A stretch of 64,000 bases of DNA, from positions 15,927,608 through 15,991,607 of the forward strand of contig NC_088299.1 of the NCBI RefSeq assembly GCF_032854445.1. Direction: 5' to 3'. The position numbers and the translations under genes are program-made. This stretch comes from Liolophura sinensis. Its lineage: Eukaryota; Mollusca; Polyplacophora; Chitonida; Chitonidae. The stretch's first letter is position 1; each line of letters begins with the position of its first letter. Below the pieces are notes generated by a model. It saw only the letters and a list, made by a program, of their open reading frames with translations, was not told the DNA's origin and did no database searches. Below, one piece after another: positions 57,901 through 64,000 of the stretch.

Positions 57901-60900
57901 GTTTACAATGTGCAGATACAAACCTGAGATCAACCCATGCTATTTGACACGTATTTGTCATTAACACACAAGCATCAATCAACACAGGAAAACATATGCG
58001 CAAAATCTGAGCTTAACATGTATACAAAACATTTTGGGTTTTTTTAATGTAAATACAGTACTGCTTAATTCTAATGTTGTATCTTAGACATATGTGGGTC
58101 GGAATAACCTTGTATAAAAATATTTTCACAAAATTATTGTCACACACACTGGAATTAGTGAAAATTTTGTGAACTTGATACTATAGGTGTACCTGGTGGG
58201 TAACAACATCATTGTCGCAGTCATACACACATCGCCCGTATGGGCCAGTCCTTAGAGCTTCTGTCACGCTTTCAATGTCAGGAATGTCCACCACAACATC
58301 AACAGGCCAGTGAGTATTTCCCTGGGAAAACACAAGACTGACTTTCAATCTGACTTTCATTCTCAGTTGCAGTTTTATATATACATGTTGTCTTCTCCTG
58401 TTGTAAAAAGAGTAAAAACAGAGTGGATGTTAATCACAGTCCATGCTCTTCACGATACTACCGGTAAACACTTTCAGTACTGAACCTTGATGACCATCTA
58501 CACTGTCCTGGATTATTGCCCTAAAATGTGAAAATATGAAGGAAATTAAAATCACAAGTAATAATAAATACTTACCCTGACTGTTGAGTGAACATGTTAT
58601 TCAATACTGAAAGAAAACAATGTAAAATTTTATATTTTTGTTAGGCCCTCTGGGCGATATGCCCTCTTGAAATTGTCAGTAATATCATTAAACCATAATC
58701 TTGTGCACCGGCCACAGGGAAAATCATCAGGCCAAATTTGCTGAATTTTTACATGGTGCTTGCCAACCTTTAAACCAGCACAACTGAATCGAACAAATAC
58801 ATTTTTGAGACCTTACTGACCTCAGGATTATGAATTTCAATGAAATATTCTCCTTCAAAATATGGCATCTTGTAATTGCCAAAAAACGTTTAAAAATTTA
58901 ATATGCAGGCTTTGTGCAAGAGTGCACAAAACATGCCATTGCAGTTTTCCATAGGAACAGGCATCAAGCTGGCAACAGTCTGTTCTTTCTGTCTTTTGTT
59001 CTCTGCTGTGAGCAGAAGATCAAAGCTACATAATCTCTATGCACTAAATGGCAGTCTCTGGTTCAAATCCAGGGTATTTTTTTTCTCACATTTTTTCGAT
59101 AGCAATCCCTGGAATTTCTGTTCTCAACAGCTAGGTTTTGTGTTGGAATTATCAGAGATTTCTATAAATTCTTGGATCTTGATATTATGCTGCATCCAAA
59201 GTTTGGACATTAGGTCCTGGAAAACAGTGCAGATAGTCAGACTTTTTTGCAGATAAGCAACATCAAGGTAGTGTATACTGTGGGAGGAGATATCTGGAAT
59301 TGTCAGTTTGAGACAAGTGATATTCAGCATTTGTCTACAGATGACAACTGATTATTCCATCCCACAGAATGCACAATGTTTAAATTATACCAAAAAGGTA
59401 AAGAAAAGAGTGATAACTGAGTTAGAAATCATGTGTCAGATCATTGGCTAGTGTCACATATTAATACTGCTTAGTGAATGTAGAATATAACTTTGTGAAA
59501 GTGGGATATTACTTTGTAAATATGGGATATTGCCTTGTGAATGTGGGATATTACTTTGTGAATGTGGGATATTACTTTGTGAATGTGGGATATTACTTTG
59601 TGAATGTGGGATATTACTTTGTAAATATGGGATATTGCCTTGTGAATGTGGGATATTAGTTTTTGAATGTGGGATATTGCCTTGTGAAAGTGGGATATTG
59701 CTTTGTGAATGTGGGATGTTGCTTTGTGAATGTGGGATGTTGCTTTGTGAAAGTGGGATGTTGCTTTGTGAATGAGGGATACTACTTTGTGAGTATGGGA
59801 CATTGCTTTGTGAATTTGGGATATTACTTCGTGAATTTGGGATATTGCTTTGTGAATGTAGGATATTGCTTTTTGAATGTGGGACATTGCCTTGTGAATG
59901 TGGGATGTTGCTCTGTGAAAGTGGGATGTTGCTTTGTGAATGGGATATTGCGCTGTGAATGTGGGATATTACTTTGTGAGAGTGATGTTCCTCTGCTTGT
60001 CATTATCTATGTGTGCATATTCAATCTATTGGCAATTTGATTTATTTCTTTCCTTCTTATTTAATGGCAAGCTCTGGATTTTTTCAAGTGTACAATGATG
60101 GTTAAAGTATTTATTTATTCATTTGATTGGTGTTTTATGCCGTACTCAAGAATATGTCACTTATATGATGGCGGCCGGCTTTATGGTGGGAGGAAACCCT
60201 TGACCGTCCACAGGTTCTTGACATTAGAGCAGAGTGTACAATGCTAATAACAGTACTTCTAAACAAGATCAAAGTGTAAAGGGAGATAACCAGGTTACTA
60301 GATAAGGCTACGTGTTACCTGTTTGACTTGATTCAGGTAAAGCTTGACGGCAGAGTAAGGACATTCCTTCTCCACTTTACAGTCCAGACACCGATTGGCT
60401 GCCCCCTCGGGCTGCAAACACCGGATTAAGGGAAATACATGACAAGCCATTAGGGGAACACATAACAAACCACGACGGGAAAAACATGACAAGCCATTAG
60501 GGGAACACATAACAAACCACGACGGGAAAAACATGACAAGACATGACAGTAGCAGTAACTCATCAGTCACAGTAGCAATAATTCATCTTAAAAGAAAAAT
60601 AACACATAATATAACCACTGGTTATTTTGAATGAGGGCTGTAAAAACAGACCTATGCAACCATTGCCATTTGTTCTGTGCACCACCTGCCTGACTGATGA
60701 CACCCTCATTACAAATTCCTAGCATTATTACCTTGTGTTCCTCGGTAAAGTCTGTCAGCTGTCCGAATGATGACACCCTCATTAACAACTCATAGCATTA
60801 TTACTTTGTGTTCCTTGGTAAAGTGTCTCAGCTGTCCCAATGATGACACCCTCATTACCAACTCCTAGCATTATTACCTTCTGTTCCTTGGTAAAGTCTG

Positions 60901-62158
60901 TCAGCTGTCCGAATGATGACACCCTCATTAACAACTCATAGCATTATTACTTTGTGTTCCTTGGTAAAGTGTCTCAGCTGTCCCAATGATGACACCCTCA
61001 TTACAAACTCCTAGCATTATTACCTTCTGTTCCTTGGTAAAGTCTGTCAGCTGTCCGAATGATGACACCCTCATTACCAACTCCTAGCATTATTACCTTG
61101 TGTTCCTTGGTAAATTGCGTCAGCTGTCCGAATGATGACACCCTCATTACAAACTCCTAGCATTATTACCTTGTGTTTCTTGGTAAAGTGTGTGAGATGT
61201 CCGAATGATGACACCCTCATTAACAACTCATAGCATTATTACTTTGTGTTCCTTGGTAAAGTGTGTCAGCTGTCCGAATGACAACACCCTCATTACAAAC
61301 TCCTGGCATTATTACCTTGTGTTTCTTGGTAAAGTGTGTGAGATGTCAGAATGATGACACCCTCATTACCAACTCCTAGCATTATTACCTTGTGTTTCTT
61401 GGTAAAGTGTGTGAGATGTCAGAATGATGACACCCTCATTACAAACTCCTAGCATTATTACTTTGTGTTCCTTGGTAAAGTGTGTCAGCTGTCCGAATGA
61501 TGACACCCTCATTACAAACTCCTAGCATTATTACCTTGTGTTTCTTGGTAAAGTGTGTGAGATGTCGGAATGATGACACCCTCATTACAAACTCCTAGCA
61601 TTATTACCTTGTGTTCCTTGGTAAAGTGTGTCAGCTGTCCGAATGATGACACCCTCATTACAAACTCCTAGCATTATTACCTTGTGTTCCTTGGTAAAGT
61701 GTGTCAGCTGTCCGAATGATGACACCCTCATTACAAACTCCTAGCATTATTACCTTGTGTTCCTTGGTAAAGTGTGTGAGATGTCAGAATGATGACACCC
61801 TCATTACAAACTCCTAGCATTATTACTTTGTGTTCCTTGGTAAAGTCTGTCAGCTGTCCGAATGATGACACCCTCATTACAAACTCCTGGCATTATTACC
61901 TTGTGTTTCTTGGTAAAGTGTGTGAGATGTCAGAATGATGACACCCTCATTACCAACTCCTAGCATTATTACCTTGTGTTCCTTGGTAAAGTGTGTCAGC
62001 TGTCCGAATGATGACACCTTTACACATTTACTCCTCCCCATCCAGTAGCAGATAAGGTCAAGGTCATGACAGGACTTGGTCATTAGACAGAAACTACTCT
62101 CGTCTTCCCGTCTCCAGTTTCCTCGCACGTAAGAGTGGCCATAGTGCCAAAACCCTAT
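51917..62158 (-). CDS. Gfo/Idh/MocA-type oxidoreductase, C-terminal half (5' exons outside window)
   Basis: NAD(P)-dependent dehydrogenase family; the substrate is unknown. Exons on the minus strand: 62158-61973, 60411-60319, 58321-58193, 56454-56353, 55760-55697, 53305-53208, 52033-51917. All are GT..AG, with phases 0,0,0,0,1,0 joining into 262 residues. Seen: [15 protein letters not shown], then [14 protein letters not shown] (the Cys-His-Asp stretch usual near the active site), [15 protein letters not shown]; exon b has [14 protein letters not shown] with three spaced cysteines; exon c [24 protein letters not shown]; exon d VVNLQFDQG; exon f [18 protein letters not shown]; last exon [17 protein letters not shown]. 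The order fits bacterial-like YteT-type members. The N-terminal Rossmann domain would lie beyond 64000; I found no exon for it in 62159-64000. The intron after exon a holds a 73-bp array copying that exon's donor junction. Confidence 0.87.
52225..52960. repeat. ~21-bp G-rich array in the last oxidoreductase intron
   Basis: Variants of gtgtactgggaggaggggtg. G-rich on plus, C-rich in the transcript. No exon sequence within it. Confidence 0.88.
53005..53143 (-). mobile_element. Family-2 SINE with internal deletion
   Basis: Starts like the family tail (gtgagtcaatgagtgcttgg), jumps to gccaagggaggaagttacaa and ends at the tRNA-like head (cagacactccacccgctgag). About 60% of the body is missing. Confidence 0.75.
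53450..54690. repeat. ~20-bp array (gatcagaggaaaccagagt) with a ~90-bp higher-order unit
   Basis: The short unit is irregular on the left. From about 54240 a longer block (agtgagcactggaagctgaa ... gtgatcaggggaatccaa) repeats five times with little change. Lies in the intron between oxidoreductase exons e and f. Confidence 0.9.
56690..57915. repeat. 64-bp tandem array (about 19 units)
   Basis: Unit aagcagggcatcagtgatga / aataatcccttcttgtgtca / ctgtggtttacaatgtacac / gtgc. Central units are nearly identical. In the intron between oxidoreductase exons c and d; no exon sequence in the unit. Confidence 0.95.
59470..59995. repeat. 21-bp tandem array (about 24 units)
   Basis: Unit ttgtgaatgtgggatattac / t. 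Open frames on both strands are by-products of the 21-bp period. In the intron between oxidoreductase exons b and c. Confidence 0.94.
60108..60228 (-). mobile_element. Family-1 SINE, 3' part
   Basis: ttcatttgattggtgtttta, cgccgtactcaag-type continuation, ggtgggaggaaaccc. Head absent. Confidence 0.82.
60420..60545. repeat. Short ~59-bp duplication upstream of oxidoreductase exon b
   Basis: gacaagccattaggggaaca / cataacaaaccacgacggga occurs twice, with a third partial copy next to the exon b acceptor. Confidence 0.75.
60650..61972. repeat. 73-bp array (about 18 units) copying the exon a / intron donor junction of the oxidoreductase
   Basis: On the minus strand each unit reads gtgtcatcattcggacagct / gacacactttaccaaggaac / acaag|gtaataatgctagg. 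The ~45 bp before the bar are almost identical to the 3' end of exon a ([15 protein letters not shown]), and the gt is its donor. The true donor (61973|61972) is the first copy. AAG|GTAATA or AAA|GTAATA is kept in practically every unit. Confidence 0.94.
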
Positions 62159-64000
62159 CTGAAGTAAACACACACTGGTTACAGCCCATACAGTAAATCA
62201 TCCAGTCATCGAAGCATTTGATTCCTCACAAGCTAAATTAGGCCCTTACAAAAAACTGTATCTGTATTACAGCACACATAATAATTGTTCAAAAGAAAAG
62301 TTAACATTTTACTTAAGGCTACAAATACTTGCGTACACATGTGTGAACAAAAACAGAAACGTCATACATTATGTGTTTTTTTAATAGTGAGACTAATGAA
62401 GACAGAAAAGATTGCATAATCCAGGAAGGTGCACAAACCATACGGTATGAAATAAAAGTTTATGATGTACATGTACAAGATAAGAGTGGCACTGTAACTG
62501 GCACACAGTTCAATCTACGCAGCTACTACCTTGGTGCAGTAATAACGTCCTTTTATTCTACATTGTATGTAGATGTCTTATCTTTATCTTGTATTTCCAC
62601 GTTCATGAAATTTAGACGTGTGAAATTCCCTCAACTCAATGACCACACCTTTAAATTCTCTGTACGACGAGCAAGAAATGAGTTTAGCCAGGTCCTCCAG
62701 GTCTTTCACGTCACCCGGTGGACCGTGTAACATTTTGTAACACAGCTCTCAACCGCCAGGGCTTTAATCTGGAGGACAAATCTCTGCTGGTGAAAGATTA
62801 ACGCCAGTACTGCCTAAGGTGAATTTCCTCAATGTTTCCCAAAAATCGTTGGTAATGTGGAAACGTGCACAAAGGACAGTGACCATTCTGATCAGCACTA
62901 CAGTACAGCTGGATTCTAGCCTTAAATCCTCCTCCATATGCAGACCATGGGCCGACAGTGAGCATGCAAATCTGTTGTCACCATCAGCGCATCATCCAGC
63001 CATTACATGTGGATGATATTCAGATCATGGCTGCTCGACTGGCTTAAGATTTTACGACATTACCAGTAAGTTCAGCTTAGACTTGCACATTTTTTTTTTT
63101 GCTTCTCTGTAAAACTTTGATGGCTGTGTGAAAACTCTTCCATATCCAATCAACCTGAACTAGTTTTTATCTCAAATCCTTCTACGGATTATGAAATTGT
63201 GAAATCTTTTCCACTGCTAGGGTGAACTTCCTTTAATGGCCGAATTAGAATTGACACAGTTTGCATGTGGGAGGTCTGTAAGGTCACATCAGTATTTTCA
63301 TTACACAGCTCCATTCATTGGTCAATGTATTTATTCAAAATCTGACTCAGGGGCCTTTCGATCCTTGCTACTCGCTTGAACATTCATCAGTCTAGAATAG
63401 AGTACATGGTATCCTTGAGAGCTAGATAAAGTATCTAGGTAAAGTACCTCTCCGGGGTTTATCGTGGCCTTGTAATGTATACCCATCTGACAAAGAGGTT
63501 TCCAATTTATCAATGGCTTGTAAATGATTAGAGTCAGTGCGTCTACAACGGAATGGCCATCATGCCGGAGATAATGATGATAACATAATGATGATAAACT
63601 TTGAACATGATATGCAGACCCTCCTAGTATCATCTGCGTGTGATGATCGGAGGACGACAACATCAACCGTGTAGGGGACATGATTGGTGTATGGTCCGAG
63701 GATCATCCCCGTATCATCTGGCAACCTTGGGTGTAGGATTTAAGGTTACGCTGAACTGTACATCAACATTTTGAAAGAACGGATGAAAAACCTAGCTCCT
63801 TGTTTGGACCAAAGTATATAATGAATTTACTATACCATGGAAGCTTAACTTCTGTTGCCAAAAGTGTCATTGTTCCCAATCTTTTGAACGAAAGTGAGGT
63901 TAACTGATCATGTGGCCATAATTAACCACTGTGTTGGTGGAATTAGCCATTGCTGTTAAATGATCAATTATCCACAAGCCCAAAATGTGGTGATCGGCAC
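62159..64000. other. Upstream intron (or flank) of the oxidoreductase gene
   Basis: No exon of the oxidoreductase N-terminal half is visible. Contains one short minus ORF (62584-62733) and otherwise single-copy AT-rich DNA. Confidence 0.4.
62584..62733 (-). CDS. Short unassigned ORF (49 aa)
   Basis: ATG at 62733, stop at 62584. Begins MLHGPPGDVKDLEDLAKLIS; protein-like composition, no recognised family. A donor-like AAAG|gtgtgg lies inside. It could be a fragment of a mobile element or chance. Confidence 0.2.
   Translation of the reverse strand: MLHGPPGDVKDLEDLAKLISCSSYREFKGVVIELREFHTSKFHERGNTR

Noticed and set aside
59471-60040. ORFs of HKAISHI / GYYFVNV repeats
   Set aside because: 21-bp intronic array, open on both strands.
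60650-61972. CRISPR-like direct repeats
   Set aside because: Head-to-tail tandem units without unique spacers, in an animal intron.
63331-63681. 116-codon minus ORF as an upstream exon of the oxidoreductase
   Set aside because: No similarity to the Rossmann-domain half of that family and no suitable splice phase.

Overview
This is a window of nuclear DNA from an animal. The genes are split by spliceosomal introns (GT..AG), there are tRNA-derived SINEs and a hAT-type DNA transposon, and about twenty separate minisatellite arrays fill roughly a third of the window by eye. The proteins are animal-specific families: a rhodopsin-like GPCR, the kinetochore protein CENP-M, the complex III assembly factor LYRM7 and TMEM232. 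Two SINE families look like those of marine molluscs or other lophotrochozoans. That species guess comes from recall and is an inference only.

Layout, left to right. 135-1181 (-) is an intronless-coding orphan GPCR. 1318-5270 is a complete but frameshifted hAT element with terminal inverted repeats, a target-site duplication and a SINE nested in its transposase intron. About 5.7-8.95 kb is a 42-bp satellite-like array with higher-order structure. 9-14.1 kb is gene-poor, with SINEs and a few short unassigned ORFs. 14107-14655 (-) is CENP-M in one exon. Only 246 bp upstream on the same strand is the stop codon of LYRM7, whose five coding exons run from 24338 down to 14902. LYRM7 introns hold a 33-bp array, a hAT-like MITE and SINEs. 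LYRM7 is head-to-head with TMEM232 (+), whose 14 coding exons (25741-47286, 1011 aa) I could join with consistent phases throughout. TMEM232 converges on the C-terminal half of a Gfo/Idh/MocA-type oxidoreductase gene (-, seven exons, 62158 down to 51917). The 5' exons of that gene are outside the window.

The most unusual signal is in the last two genes. At least six intronic minisatellites have repeat units that contain an exon-intron junction of the host gene. Three carry the 5' splice site with the end of the preceding exon (TMEM232 introns 3 and 13, and the oxidoreductase intron after exon a). Three carry the 3' splice site with the start of the next exon (TMEM232 introns 5, 9 and 10). The true junction is always the outermost copy, beside the exon body, and behind it lie from five to more than thirty near-copies that mostly keep the splice dinucleotides. 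The periods (56, 40, 73, about 110, about 90-100 and 125 bp) are mostly not multiples of three, so using a decoy would usually shift the frame. In intron 10 the copied exon piece runs into an in-frame stop. These are candidate arrays of decoy splice sites or poison exons. I cannot tell from sequence alone whether they are used.
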